In this document: positions 38,431-47,399 of the stretch, in pieces | Layout: every line of letters starts with the position of its first letter | How positions within the stretch are numbered: the first letter of the stretch is position 1 | NCBI GenBank assembly: GCA_937868075.1 | Contig: CALMLL010000128.1 | Coordinates: forward strand, 1 to 62,153 | Source of the DNA: an uncultured Marmoricola sp. | GTDB lineage: Bacteria; Actinomycetota; Actinomycetes; Propionibacteriales; Nocardioidaceae | DNA: 62,153 nucleotides | Direction of reading: 5' to 3' | The notes under the pieces: model-generated | Seen by the model: only the letters and a program-made list of their open reading frames with translations | What the model was told of the DNA's origin: nothing | Database searches by the model: none | Position numbers and translations under genes: made by a program

Positions 38431-40226
38431 CGAGCCGCCTCCTCAACCGGGTCGGCGCTCTCGTAAGCGTTGACCAGCCGGGCGTAGTCAGGGTTGCGGG
38501 CGAGAAGGTCCTCATGGGTGCCGCGGTCGGTGATCTGCCCGTCGTCGAGGTAGAGCACCTCGTCGGCCAGCCCGATCGTGGCCTTGCGGTAGGCCACCAC
38601 CACCACCGTGCCCGATCCGGAGGCGGCCCGCATCGCTGCCAGGATCCGCGCCTCGACGTCGGGGTCGACGGCCGAGGTGGAGTCGTCCATGATCAGCAGC
38701 CTGGGTCGGCGTACCAGCGCTCGCGCGAGCGAGAGGCGCTGCCGTTGACCACCGGAAAGAGTGGTGCCGCGCTCCCCCAGTTGGGCATCGAGCCCGCCCG
38801 GCAGTGCGCTGACGAACTCATCGGCCTGCGCGGTGCGCAGGGCTCGCCACACCTCGGCGTCGCCGATGTCTTCGCCGAGGGTGACGTTGCCGCGCACGGT
38901 GTCGTCGAAGAGGAACGCGGTCTGGGGTACCAGCGCGGCATGCTTGGCCAACACCCCGGGCGCCAACTCGCGCACGTCGACCCCGTCGATGGTGATCGCC
39001 CCGGCGTCGGGGTCGACCAAACGCATCAACAGGGTGGTCAGGGTGCTCTTGCCTGACGCCGTGGAACCGACCAGTGCCACCGTGCGACCTGGGGACACGT
39101 CGAGGTCGAGAGCGCGCAGCACGGACCCGCCGTGGGGGTAGGCGAACCAGATTCCCTGAGCCCGTAGGTGTGCGCCGTCGTCGGTCACGGGGAGGTCGTG
39201 ATCACCCACCGCCATGGTCGAGGTTTCGTCGAGCACCGTGCGCACTCGGGCTTCTCCGACCACGCTGCGCGGGAGTTCGCCCACCACCCACCCGATCGAG
39301 CGGATCGGGAACCCGACGATGGTGAGGAGGTAGGCGACGGTCACCAGGTCGCCGGTGGCGGCCTGGCCCGAGCGGATGCGCCACACGCCAACCGCAAGTA
39401 CGGCCAGAACGGCGAGGTTGGGCAGGGCCTCTTGCACCGGGTCGAACAGGGCGCGCAGTCGACCGGCCTTGATGCCGAGGTCGCGCAGTTTGGCGGCCTT
39501 GTCGTGGAAGCGCTGGGTCTCCTCGCTCTCCCGGCCCAAGGTCTTGATCACCATGGCCCCGTCGAACGACTCGTGCGCCACTTCGCTCAGTTCGGCGCGC
39601 ACCGCCTGAATGCGGGTGAAGACCGGTGAGGAGACGCGCTGGTAGACCACGTTGGCGAGAACCACGAGCGGGAACACCAGCAACCCCACCCCGCCCATCA
39701 CCAGATCGGTGAGCAGCATCTGGACGACCGCGACCACCATCATCGCGATCGTGCCCACGGCCATCGGCAGCGGCATGATCGGTGCCCACACCGCCTCCAC
39801 GTCGGCATTGGCATTGGAGAGCAACTGCCCGGTGGGGTGCTGGTGGTGCCAGGCCATCGGCAGGCGGAGGTATTGCCGTGTCACTTCCCGTCGGTACGCC
39901 GACTGGAGGCGGAACGCCATGATCCCCCCGCCCATGCGCCTCCCGATGATCCCCAGAGCGCGCAGGAGCGCCAGCCCCACGAACAAGGCCACCACCAGGA
40001 TCAGGATCGAGGGGCGGATCGTGCCGTCACGGAAGGCGGGGACGAGCGCGTGATCGGTGGCCCACCCGAGCACCCAGGCGTCCGCGACCGTCAGCGCCCC
40101 GAAGATGAGGGCACCGGTGGTGGCGATCGTGAACATCCACGGCTGACGCACGATGCCGTGACCGATGATGCGCAGGCCCTGGCGCAGAGTCGCCTCGCGG
40201 GCGCCGCCAAGGGTGTCTGTGGTCAC
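38427..40226 (-). CDS. ABC exporter, half of heterodimer (degenerate Walker B)
   Basis: A 599-residue exporter half with six membrane helices and an ATPase domain. Walker A is VGSTASGKSTLTTLL, the signature LSGGQRQRLSLARALV is canonical, and Walker B reads LLIMDDSTSAVDPDVE, with Asp where the catalytic Glu normally stands; the switch position reads VVVAYRKATI, so the His is Tyr. Both changes mark the non-hydrolysing half of heterodimeric exporters. GTG start at 40226. First gene of a two-gene unit coupled to its partner by ATGA. Confidence 0.9.
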   Translation of the reverse strand: MTTDTLGGAREATLRQGLRIIGHGIVRQPWMFTIATTGALIFGALTVADAWVLGWATDHALVPAFRDGTIRPSILILVVALFVGLALLRALGIIGRRMGGGIMAFRLQSAYRREVTRQYLRLPMAWHHQHPTGQLLSNANADVEAVWAPIMPLPMAVGTIAMMVVAVVQMLLTDLVMGGVGLLVFPLVVLANVVYQRVSSPVFTRIQAVRAELSEVAHESFDGAMVIKTLGRESEETQRFHDKAAKLRDLGIKAGRLRALFDPVQEALPNLAVLAVLAVGVWRIRSGQAATGDLVTVAYLLTIVGFPIRSIGWVVGELPRSVVGEARVRTVLDETSTMAVGDHDLPVTDDGAHLRAQGIWFAYPHGGSVLRALDLDVSPGRTVALVGSTASGKSTLTTLLMRLVDPDAGAITIDGVDVRELAPGVLAKHAALVPQTAFLFDDTVRGNVTLGEDIGDAEVWRALRTAQADEFVSALPGGLDAQLGERGTTLSGGQRQRLSLARALVRRPRLLIMDDSTSAVDPDVEARILAAMRAASGSGTVVVVAYRKATIGLADEVLYLDDGQITDRGTHEDLLARNPDYARLVNAYESADPVEEAAR

Positions 40227-40322
40227 GAAGGATCAACCTACGGTGTGGCACCTACCGGATCGAGCGCACCTAACCCGGAGAACGTCCAGCGCGAGGACGC
40301 GGAAATCACGTGGCGAGTTGCG

Positions 40323-41186
40323 TCAGTAGACGCTGACGTGCACGTGGTCGTAGTGGTTGGCCGTCGCCGAACCACGGCTGGACATGTACCTCCACCCTTC
40401 GCCGGCACGGACAGGAGTCCAGATGTGCTGGCGCCAGATGACGTCGTACAGATGCAACTCGGCCGCGTGGGCGCGGAGGAACTCAGCGATCTGGGTACCC
40501 AGTTGCGGATCGGAGGTCATGATGTCGATGGCCCGACCGGTGACATGTTCCCCGTGGCCGTCCCGACCGCCGTAGCTGGTGATCTGGGGGAAGTTGTTGC
40601 ATACGGCTCGGTGCACGCGGATGGCGTTGGCGGTCAGACCGCTCTCGACCCCCGAGGTGGCGCACGGCTTCATCGACAGACCCAGGGAACCAGGGTCGGC
40701 GGTTGCCTTGTCGGCAAGGTAGGAGGCGGTGACCCAGTAGAACTCGCCATCGACCTGCACCTCGGCGTAGTCCCCCTGACGTTGACCGGTGGCCGTGACC
40801 TTGTCGCCATCGGCGATCGTGCCGTCGACCTCTGCGTCGCTGGCAGGGGTCAGCCGCAGATCCAACTCGGCGGTGGCGAACTTGATATCGGCGATCCGCA
40901 CCCCGCGGGAGCCTAGTTTGAGGTTGGCCGTCAGCGGTCTGGCACCCGAACGAGACACGGCTTGCTCACGCGCTGCGATGACGTCCTGGGCGTCGGCCTG
41001 TGACCTCGCCGACGTGGAGATCGAGGTGTTGGCGTCGGCGGCCAGCACCGTGACCGAACCTCCGGTCACGACTCCGACACCGACCGCCCCTGCAGTCACC
41101 ACAGGCGCTGCCAAAGAGGCGGCGCGGAGGACTGTGTTCGCGGGTTTGTCGAGCTTGTGACTTGCGCGATGACGACCTTGTGACAC
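40323..41186 (-). CDS. secreted SH3-like / M15-like peptidoglycan-associated protein
   Basis: A 287-residue exported protein. The start is GTG at 41186 (VSQGRHRASHK), giving a basic N-region and a hydrophobic stretch AASLAAPVVTAGAVGVGVV as signal or anchor. Residues about 80-155 form a bacterial SH3-like domain (DKVTATGQ..YAEVQVDGEFYWVTASYL). The C-terminal part has GEHVTGRAIDIM and NHYDHVHVSVY, placing His, Asp and His as in LAS/M15 carboxypeptidase zinc sites (ARB_07466-type C-terminal domain). It probably binds or trims peptidoglycan. Unlinked in function to the exporter pair downstream. The catalytic call is by motif only. Confidence 0.72.
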   Translation of the reverse strand: MSQGRHRASHKLDKPANTVLRAASLAAPVVTAGAVGVGVVTGGSVTVLAADANTSISTSARSQADAQDVIAAREQAVSRSGARPLTANLKLGSRGVRIADIKFATAELDLRLTPASDAEVDGTIADGDKVTATGQRQGDYAEVQVDGEFYWVTASYLADKATADPGSLGLSMKPCATSGVESGLTANAIRVHRAVCNNFPQITSYGGRDGHGEHVTGRAIDIMTSDPQLGTQIAEFLRAHAAELHLYDVIWRQHIWTPVRAGEGWRYMSSRGSATANHYDHVHVSVY

Positions 41187-41335
41187 GCGGTCGGATCCAA
41201 TCGTTGGGGTCAGGGCTGCCGACCAGACAACCAAGATCTGCCCGTTCTGTGCAAATTAAGACCGACTTTGGTGAGACAAACCTGTGATCGCCACGTGATC
41301 AAACCGTTATCTGTCTGGACCAGTAGGCCTTCGGG
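41187..41335. promoter_or_regulatory. upstream region of the secreted SH3/M15-like gene
   Basis: A 149-base AT-richer gap between dus and the secreted protein gene. It contains a repeated GTGATC (41286-41291 and 41297-41302 by reading, spaced 5 bases) that also forms an imperfect palindrome. A promoter for the minus-strand gene is expected here, but I cannot fix hexamers with confidence. No c-di-AMP riboswitch core was recognised. Confidence 0.3.
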
Positions 41336-42478
41336 TCAGCCTCCGGAGACCTCATGCGGGTCTTCGGCCAGGTGGAGGTCGCCGCCGTCGGTGTCGTGGA
41401 GCCATCCCTCAGGCAGCGCCACCGAGCGGCGCGGCCCGCCCTGCCGACCGCGCGGGGTGCCCAACTCCGAGCGCGGGAACATCTGAGCCGGATCGAGCCG
41501 ACCGAGGAGGTCGTCGAGTTCGGCCAGTGTCGTGATCAGCGCCAACGCGTGCCGCAACGGACCGCCGACACCGAACCCCTTGAGGTACCAACTCACGTGT
41601 TTGCGGAACTCCTTGCAGGCCCGCTCCTCGCCCATGTGAAGGGCCAGGAGTTCGGCGTGGCGGCGCATCATGGCGGCTACCTCACCCAATGTGGGCAGCG
41701 TCGCCACCGGTTCTCCGGCGAAGGCCGCGGCCAGGTCGCGAAACAGCCACGGGCGACCCAGACAACCCCGACCCACGACCACACCGGCCGCCCCGGTGTG
41801 TCGCATCATGTCCAACGCGTCCTGCGCCTCCCAGATGTCGCCGTTGCCCAGCACCGGGATGTCGACGGTCTGCACCAACTGGGCGATCGCATCCCAATCG
41901 GCGGTTCCGCTGTATCCCTGGATCGCGGTGCGACCGTGCAGCGCGATGGCGGCAGCGCCGGCCTCCTGTGCGATCCGACCGGCATCGAGGAAGGTGAGGT
42001 GGTCGGGGTCGATCCCCATGCGGGTCTTGATCGTGACCGGAACCCCGTAGCGACCGGCAGCGGTCACCGCGGCATCGACGATCCGGGCCAGCAGACCGCG
42101 CTTCCACGGCAAGGCGGCCCCGCCCCCCTTCCGGGTCACCTTGGGCACCGGACACCCGAAGTTGAGGTCCACGTGCGCCACGGAGTAGTCCTCGCACAAG
42201 ATTCGGGTCGCCGCGCCGACGTACGCCGGGTCGGTGCCGTACAACTGAACCGACCTGGTCGCCTCCAGTTCGTCGAAGGCAAGCATCGCCTTGGTCGTGG
42301 CATCACCCTCGACCAGCCCGCGACTGGTGATCATCTCGCAGACGTAGAGGCCGGCCCCCTGCTCGGCGCACAGGCGGCGATAGGCGGCGTTGGTGATCCC
42401 GGCCATGGGAGCCAGCACCACCGGAGGGTCCACGGTCAGCGACCCCCAGCTCAGCGCGGGATAGAGCGCGCTTGCCAT
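41336..42478 (-). CDS. dusB: tRNA-dihydrouridine synthase
   Basis: A 380-residue FMN enzyme reducing uridines of tRNA. VVLAPMAGITNAAYRRLC starts the TIM barrel, HVDLNFGCPVPKVTRKGGGAAL is the Dus signature with the active-site Cys, VTIKTRMGID and LHGRTAIQGYSGTADWDAI follow, and VLGNGDIWEA plus VVGRGCLGRPWLF bind FMN phosphate. The start is ATG at 42478, 4 bases after the glyS stop; the longer frame runs into glyS. The B subfamily is inferred from context and general likeness. Confidence 0.9.
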   Translation of the reverse strand: MASALYPALSWGSLTVDPPVVLAPMAGITNAAYRRLCAEQGAGLYVCEMITSRGLVEGDATTKAMLAFDELEATRSVQLYGTDPAYVGAATRILCEDYSVAHVDLNFGCPVPKVTRKGGGAALPWKRGLLARIVDAAVTAAGRYGVPVTIKTRMGIDPDHLTFLDAGRIAQEAGAAAIALHGRTAIQGYSGTADWDAIAQLVQTVDIPVLGNGDIWEAQDALDMMRHTGAAGVVVGRGCLGRPWLFRDLAAAFAGEPVATLPTLGEVAAMMRRHAELLALHMGEERACKEFRKHVSWYLKGFGVGGPLRHALALITTLAELDDLLGRLDPAQMFPRSELGTPRGRQGGPRRSVALPEGWLHDTDGGDLHLAEDPHEVSGG

Positions 42479-42482
42479 GGCC

Positions 42483-43892
42483 TCAGCAGCCGAGCAGGCG
42501 CTGGGCCATCCAGCCCTGAACCTGATCCAGCGCGATCCGCTCCTGAGACATCGAGTCGCGCTCTCGCACGGTGACCGCGTGGTCATCGAGGGTGTCGAAG
42601 TCGACGGTCAGACAGAACGGTGTGCCGATCTCGTCCTGCCGGCGGTACCGCCGACCGATCGCCCCCGAGTCGTCGAACTCGACGTTCCAAGACTGCCGCA
42701 ACTGGGCGGCAAGGTCCTTGGCCTTGGGGGTCAGGTCGGCGTTGCGGCTCAGCGGCAAGACGGCGGCCTTGATCGGAGCCAAGCGCGGGTCCAGTCGCAA
42801 CACGGTCCGCTTGTCGACACCGCCCTTGGTGTTGGGGGCCTCGTCCTCGGTATAGGCGTCGATCAGGAACGCCATCAGTGATCGGGTCAGACCCGCTGCG
42901 GGTTCGATGACATAGGGCACGTAACGCTCGTTGGCAGCCTGGTCGAAGTAGCTGAGGTCTTGGCCGGAGAAGGTCGAGTGCTGTTTGAGGTCGAAGTCGG
43001 TCCGGTTGGCGATGCCCTCCAACTCCTCGAAGTCACGCCCGGAGAATCCGAAGCGGTACTCGATGTCGACGGTGCGCTTGGAGTAGTGCGACAACTTCTC
43101 CTGCTCGTGCTCGTAGTGACGCAGGTTCGCCGGGTCGATGCCGAGGTCGACGTACCACTGGGTGCGGGCGTCGATCCAGTACTGGTGCCATTCCTCGTCC
43201 TCGCCGGGCTTGACGAAGAACTCCATCTCCATCTGCTCGAACTCGCGGGTGCGGAAGATGAAGTTGCCCGGGGTGATCTCGTTGCGGAAGCTCTTGCCGA
43301 TCTGGGCGATCCCGAACGGTGGCTTCTTGCGGGTGGCGGTCACCACGTTGGCGAAGTTGACGAAGATGCCCTGAGCGGTCTCGGGTCGCAGGTAGTGCAG
43401 CCCGGTCTCGTCGTCGACCACACCCAGGTAGGTCTTGAGCATCATCTGGAAGTTGCGCGGCTCGGTCCATTGGCCACGGTTGCCGCAGTTGGGGCAGGCC
43501 AGGGTGGCCAGTTCGATCTCGTCGGGACTCTCCGGGGCATCCGCCTTGCCCTGGACCTTGTCGAAGGCGGCCTCTTGCATGTGGTCGACGCGGAACCGCT
43601 TGTGGCATGACAGGCACTCGGTGAGCGGGTCGGTGAAGGTCTCGAGGTGACCGGAGGCCTCCCACGTGCGGGTCGGCAAGATGATGCTGGAGTCCAGCCC
43701 GACGACGTCGTCGCGGCTGGTGACCATCGAGCGCCACCACTGGCGTTTGATGTTCTCCTTCAGCTCCACCCCGAGGGGGCCGTAGTCCCACGCCGAGCGG
43801 GTGCCGCCATAGATCTCGCCAGCCGGGAAGACCAGTCCCCGACGCTTCGCCAAAGAGACGACGTTGTCGAGCGTGGACGCTGGCTTCTTCAC
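42483..43892 (-). CDS. glyS: glycyl-tRNA synthetase (dimeric type)
   Basis: A 469-residue class II synthetase of the single-chain alpha2 type. Motif 1 region [20 protein letters not shown], motif 2 [28 protein letters not shown] and motif 3 [12 protein letters not shown] are clear. A zinc-binding insertion carries CLSCHKRF and CPNCG. GTG start with AAGGAG 7 bases upstream. The C-terminal anticodon-binding domain ends at about residue 460. Forms a run with dus downstream. Confidence 0.97.
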   Translation of the reverse strand: MKKPASTLDNVVSLAKRRGLVFPAGEIYGGTRSAWDYGPLGVELKENIKRQWWRSMVTSRDDVVGLDSSIILPTRTWEASGHLETFTDPLTECLSCHKRFRVDHMQEAAFDKVQGKADAPESPDEIELATLACPNCGNRGQWTEPRNFQMMLKTYLGVVDDETGLHYLRPETAQGIFVNFANVVTATRKKPPFGIAQIGKSFRNEITPGNFIFRTREFEQMEMEFFVKPGEDEEWHQYWIDARTQWYVDLGIDPANLRHYEHEQEKLSHYSKRTVDIEYRFGFSGRDFEELEGIANRTDFDLKQHSTFSGQDLSYFDQAANERYVPYVIEPAAGLTRSLMAFLIDAYTEDEAPNTKGGVDKRTVLRLDPRLAPIKAAVLPLSRNADLTPKAKDLAAQLRQSWNVEFDDSGAIGRRYRRQDEIGTPFCLTVDFDTLDDHAVTVRERDSMSQERIALDQVQGWMAQRLLGC

Positions 43893-43975
43893 GGGGGCAC
43901 TCCTTATGGGCGGTCACCGGCTGGCTTGTCGGCGCGGACCTCCAAGGGTAGTGCCTGAACCGGAGCGCTCCCGCC

Positions 43976-44287
43976 TCAGCCAAGGTCGCGGGCGCCGGGC
44001 CGGTTCAACTCCCCGTCGGTGGTTTCGAAAGCGGTGGGCTCGTCGATGGCCCGGCTCAACAGAGGCACCGCGTGCAGCTTGACGTCGTACGCCGACAGGG
44101 ACCTGCGGTAGCTGCCGACATCGACCCACCGGGTCACCATCGCCCACAGCGTCGGATCGTCCACATTGCGCCCCAGATCGCCGCCGAGGCATCCCGGGCG
44201 GGCCATCAGGATCTCCAGGGCTCGCTGGGCATCATCGACGAAGCCGTGGTCGGTCGAAGGAACGCGGAACCGGATCACCACCAACAC
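43976..44287 (-). CDS. ABM (antibiotic biosynthesis monooxygenase-like) domain protein
   Basis: A small protein of about 103 residues with an alpha/beta-barrel ABM-like layout: LVVIRFRVP strand, a helix with DAQRALEILMARPGC, LGRNVDDPTLWAMVTRWVDVGSYRRSLSAYDVK and a terminal strand-helix. In such proteins the fold serves as a small oxygenase, haem-degrading or dimerising unit; no catalytic residues can be assigned. I take GTG at 44287; another GTG at 44320 would overlap the Zur box and promoter of znuA and is less likely. Divergent from the zinc uptake operon. Confidence 0.6.
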   Translation of the reverse strand: MLVVIRFRVPSTDHGFVDDAQRALEILMARPGCLGGDLGRNVDDPTLWAMVTRWVDVGSYRRSLSAYDVKLHAVPLLSRAIDEPTAFETTDGELNRPGARDLG

Positions 44288-44320
44288 GGCGACGACGCTA
44301 CCCGTTGGAACCACCACCAA

Positions 44321-44349
44321 TTGACAATGATTCTCACTTTCATCACAAT
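44321..44349 (+). promoter_or_regulatory. Zur-controlled znuA promoter
   Basis: TTGACA at 44321-44326 is a perfect -35, and CACAAT at 44344-44349 after 17 bases is a fair -10. The expected start of transcription, 7 bases on, falls on the A of the znuA ATG at 44356, so the mRNA is probably leaderless. TGACAATGATTCTCA at 44322-44336 has the form TGA-N-AAT-N-ATT-N-TCA, a near-perfect palindrome typical of Zur boxes in Actinobacteria, and it covers the -35 and spacer, so zinc-loaded Zur would block RNA polymerase. Confidence 0.8.
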
Positions 44350-44355
44350 CGCGCC

Positions 44356-45216
44356 ATGGTGAAGCATCTGGCTCTGGTGTTGGTCCTCGCTGCCGCGACC
44401 GCCGGTTGCGGGCCGCAGAGCGCCGGCAAGCCGGTGATCGCCGCCTCGTTCTACCCCCTGGCCTGGATCGCCCAGCAGGTGGCAGGGGACCGCGCCAAGG
44501 TCGTCAACCTGACCTCGCCCGGAACCGAGCCCCACGACCTGGAACTCACCGTCTCCCAGACCGCCACCGTGACCAACGCCAGGGTAGTCTTCTACGAGGC
44601 TGGGCTTCAGCCCAGCGTCGACGCGGCCGTCGAGAACACCACCGGCAAGGTGGCCGAGGTGTCCGCCTTCGTCGGCCTCCTCCCGGCCGCCCGCGGCAAG
44701 GGGACCGACCCTCACGTGTGGCTCGACCCCACCCAGATGTCCAAGATCGCCAACGGCTTCACTGCGACGCTGATCGCGGCCGACCCCGACGGCGAGGAGA
44801 CCTACCGCTCCGGCTTGGCCGTGCTCCAACGTCAACTGGCCCAACTTGACCGCGAATGGCAGCGCGGCCTGTCCACGTGCACGACCCGGACCGTGATCGT
44901 CAGCCACGACGCGTTCGAGTACCTCGGCCGCCGCTACGACCTGACCATCGTGCCGATCGCCGGGGTCTCCCCCGACGCCGAGCCCTCCGCCCAGCAACTG
45001 GCCAAGGTCAAGCAGATCGCCCAGGACGCCAAGGTCACCACGATCTTCACCGAACCGTTGGTGAGTTCGGCGCTCGCCGACACCCTCGCCAAGGACCTCG
45101 GCGTGACCACCCAGGTCCTCACCCCGATCGAGAACGAGCCCGGCGGGGAAGCCGACTACCTCAGCCTCATGCGCGGCAACCTCGCCCTTCTCCGGACGGC
45201 GAACGGCTGCTCATGA
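44356..45216 (+). CDS. znuA: zinc ABC transporter substrate-binding lipoprotein
   Basis: A 286-residue cluster A-I metal-binding protein. The signal peptide ends in a lipobox with Cys18 (ATAGC). Zinc ligands are the His residues in TEPHDLELT, TDPHVWLDP and VSHDAFEYLGRRYDL, with an acidic residue in the TTIFTEPLVSS region. No long His-rich loop is present; a His-rich segment is instead on ZnuB. ATG at 44356 coincides with the predicted transcription start. The stop overlaps znuC by 4 bases. Zinc rather than manganese is inferred from the Zur box and the zur gene. Confidence 0.9.
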   Translation: MVKHLALVLVLAAATAGCGPQSAGKPVIAASFYPLAWIAQQVAGDRAKVVNLTSPGTEPHDLELTVSQTATVTNARVVFYEAGLQPSVDAAVENTTGKVAEVSAFVGLLPAARGKGTDPHVWLDPTQMSKIANGFTATLIAADPDGEETYRSGLAVLQRQLAQLDREWQRGLSTCTTRTVIVSHDAFEYLGRRYDLTIVPIAGVSPDAEPSAQQLAKVKQIAQDAKVTTIFTEPLVSSALADTLAKDLGVTTQVLTPIENEPGGEADYLSLMRGNLALLRTANGCS

Positions 45217-45992
45217 GTGTCATCGACATCCGCGACGCGGGCGTCACCATCGCGGGCCGCCCGATCGTGCGCCACCTCAACGTGCGCGTAGAGCCCGGTG
45301 AAGTGGTCGCCGTCTTGGGTGAGAACGGCTCAGGCAAGTCCACCCTGGTCAAGGCGCTGCTGGGTCTGATCCCGATCTCCTCGGGGCACATCGCGTTGTT
45401 CGAGTGCGATCTCGCCGACTTCGATCAGTGGGCGCGCATCGGCTATGTGCCACAACGCCAAGCCGCCGCCGGCGGGGTGCCGGCCACCGTCTGGGAAGTG
45501 GTCGCGTCGGGCCGGCTCTCGCGACGGGGCCTGTTGCGGCCACTGGGTCGCTCCGGCGCCCGCGCGATCAGCCGCGCCCTGGCCACCGTCGATCTCTCCG
45601 AGCGTGCCCGCGACCGCTTCGACACCCTCTCCGGAGGGCAGCAACAACGCGCCTTGATCGCCCGGGCACTGGCCTCCGAACCGGAACTGCTGGTTCTCGA
45701 CGAGCCCAATGCCGGAGTCGACACCGCCAACCAGGACGCGCTCGCCGAGAGCATCAGCCGACTGGTCGAAGAGGGCGCCACGGTCGTCGTCGTACTCCAC
45801 GAGTTGGGGCCGCTTGCTCCACTGATCACCCGCACCGTGGTGATCCACGACGGGATCATCGGGTACGACGGCCCACCCCTCGGAAGCGACCCCGATGGCC
45901 ACGTCACTAGCGGTCACCACCATCACGCGATGGCGGCGACCCCCCGACCGGTGCCGCCACTACAGGCCCCGCTGGATGGGCGCACGCCATGA
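45213..45992 (+). CDS. znuC: zinc ABC transporter ATPase
   Basis: A 259-residue ATPase. Walker A is LGENGSGKSTLVKALLG, the Q loop is IGYVPQRQAAAGG, the signature LSGGQQQRALIARAL and Walker B LLVLDEPNAGVD; the switch His is in VVVLHELGPL. A His-containing tail (VTSGHHHHAMA) follows the ATPase core. Coupled to znuA and znuB by ATGA overlaps. Supplies ATP hydrolysis for zinc import. Confidence 0.93.
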   Translation: MSVIDIRDAGVTIAGRPIVRHLNVRVEPGEVVAVLGENGSGKSTLVKALLGLIPISSGHIALFECDLADFDQWARIGYVPQRQAAAGGVPATVWEVVASGRLSRRGLLRPLGRSGARAISRALATVDLSERARDRFDTLSGGQQQRALIARALASEPELLVLDEPNAGVDTANQDALAESISRLVEEGATVVVVLHELGPLAPLITRTVVIHDGIIGYDGPPLGSDPDGHVTSGHHHHAMAATPRPVPPLQAPLDGRTP

Positions 45993-46987
45993 TCGACGTG
46001 TTCGCCCTCCCCTTCATGCAGGTGGCCCTCGTGGCGGCGTTCGTCACCGGCCTGGCGGCTCCATCGGTAGGCACCTACCTCGTCCAGCGCCGCCTCTCTC
46101 TCATGGGCGACGGCATCGGACACGTCGCGGTCACCGGAGTGGCACTCGGCCTGGTCACCGGCACCTCGCCGATGCTGACTGCGATCGCGATCGCCGTGGT
46201 CGGGGCGCTGGCGATCGAACTCATCCGTGCCACCGGCCGCGCCAGTGGTGACGTCGCCCTCGCGCTGCTCTTCTACGGCGGCATCGCCGGAGGCCTGGTT
46301 CTGGCCAGCAGAGACGGCAACGGCACCGCCTCGCTGCAGCGCTACCTCTTCGGCTCGATCCTGACGATCTCCACAGCCGACCTCTACCTCACGATCGGCT
46401 TGGCCGCAGTGGTGATCGCGGCCTCGGTGCTGTTGCTTCCACAACTGTTCGCGGTGACCAACGACGAGGATTACGCCCGCACCACCGGCATCGCGGTGCG
46501 TGCCTACGGGATCTTGATCGCAGTCTTGGCAGCGGTGACCGTGAGCGTCGCCATGCGCACGGTGGGCCTGTTGCTGGTCAGCGCGCTGATGGTGATCCCG
46601 GTGGCCACCGCTCAACAGTTCACCAAGGGTTTCCGATCCACGATGCTGGCGGCCATGGCCATCGGTGCCGCCGCCGCGGTCACCGGCGTGGCCGCATCGG
46701 CCTTCATCGATGCCCCCCCGGGAGCGATGATCGTGCTCCTGTGTCTGGCGGGATTCCTGATCGCCGCCCCGATCGGGTTGGTGCGTGCCAGACGCTTGCG
46801 GGCCCGCCGTCCCTTCCCGGCCCCAGTCGCACCAACGGGCCATCTCCCCAGCCATGACCACGACCATGTCGACCACCACCATGGTCCCAATTGCGGACAC
46901 ATCGCCATCGAGCACGGCGACCACGTCGACTATGTGCACGACGGCCACCGTCACGCCGTACACGGGGGGCACTATGACGAACACTGA
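45989..46987 (+). CDS. znuB: zinc ABC transporter permease with His-rich tail
   Basis: A 332-residue permease of the ABC-3 family with about eight hydrophobic helices. MQVALVAAFVTGLAAPSVGTYLVQRRLSLMGDGIGHVAVTGVALG is split over the first two helices with the family LMGDGI-H signature; GLLLVSALMVIPVATAQQF is near residue 195. After the last helix (about residue 265) a 60-residue tail contains about 15 His and several Asp, for example HDHDHVDHHHG. Normal ZnuB is about 260-280 residues, so the tail is additional. The 3' end overlaps zur by 14 bases. Confidence 0.92.
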   Translation: MIDVFALPFMQVALVAAFVTGLAAPSVGTYLVQRRLSLMGDGIGHVAVTGVALGLVTGTSPMLTAIAIAVVGALAIELIRATGRASGDVALALLFYGGIAGGLVLASRDGNGTASLQRYLFGSILTISTADLYLTIGLAAVVIAASVLLLPQLFAVTNDEDYARTTGIAVRAYGILIAVLAAVTVSVAMRTVGLLLVSALMVIPVATAQQFTKGFRSTMLAAMAIGAAAAVTGVAASAFIDAPPGAMIVLLCLAGFLIAAPIGLVRARRLRARRPFPAPVAPTGHLPSHDHDHVDHHHGPNCGHIAIEHGDHVDYVHDGHRHAVHGGHYDEH

Positions 46988-47375
46988 CCACCTCGAGACA
47001 TTGCCTCGCCCTACTCGCCAGCGTCGAGCCATCGCTGCCGTGCTCGACCAGGCCGATGACTTCCGCAGCGCCCAGGAGATCCACGAGGTCCTGCGCGCCG
47101 GCGGGGATTCGGTGGGGTTGTCGACGGTGTACCGCACCCTCCAGGCCATGGCCGACGCGGGTCAGATCGACGTGCTGCGCAGCGAGGCCGGGGAGTCGGT
47201 CTACCGACGCTGCTCCACCACCCACCATCACCACCTCGTCTGTCGATCCTGCGGGGCCACCGTGGAGATCGAAGGGCCGGCCGTGGAGTCGTGGACCCGC
47301 TCTATGGCCGCCCACCACGGCTACCGCGACATCGCGCACACCTTGGAGATCTTCGGCACCTGCGCCTCGTGCTGA
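46974..47375 (+). CDS. zur: Fur-family zinc uptake regulator Zur
   Basis: A 133-residue Fur-family repressor. The winged-helix domain has LPRPTRQRRAIAAVLDQ, AQEIHEVLRAGGDSVGLSTVYRTLQAMADAG; the metal domain has RCSTTHHHHLVCRSCGATVEIEG and ends GTCASC, giving two CxxC pairs for the structural zinc. ATG at 46974 lies inside the end of znuB. It is the last gene of the operon with the Zur box, so it probably represses its own synthesis when zinc is plentiful. Zur rather than Fur is inferred from the operon and its operator. Confidence 0.92.
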   Translation: MTNTDHLETLPRPTRQRRAIAAVLDQADDFRSAQEIHEVLRAGGDSVGLSTVYRTLQAMADAGQIDVLRSEAGESVYRRCSTTHHHHLVCRSCGATVEIEGPAVESWTRSMAAHHGYRDIAHTLEIFGTCASC

Positions 47376-47399
47376 GTCGACCCCGATAGAGTCGCCACC

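Noticed and set aside
41187..41335. c-di-AMP (ydaO-type) riboswitch before the secreted cell-wall protein gene
   Set aside because: Such genes often have one, but I could not find the conserved core; only a GTGATC repeat is present.
44305..44355. Longer znuA start giving a His-containing leader
   Set aside because: It would place the Zur box and promoter inside the coding sequence; the lipoprotein signal peptide starts properly at 44356.
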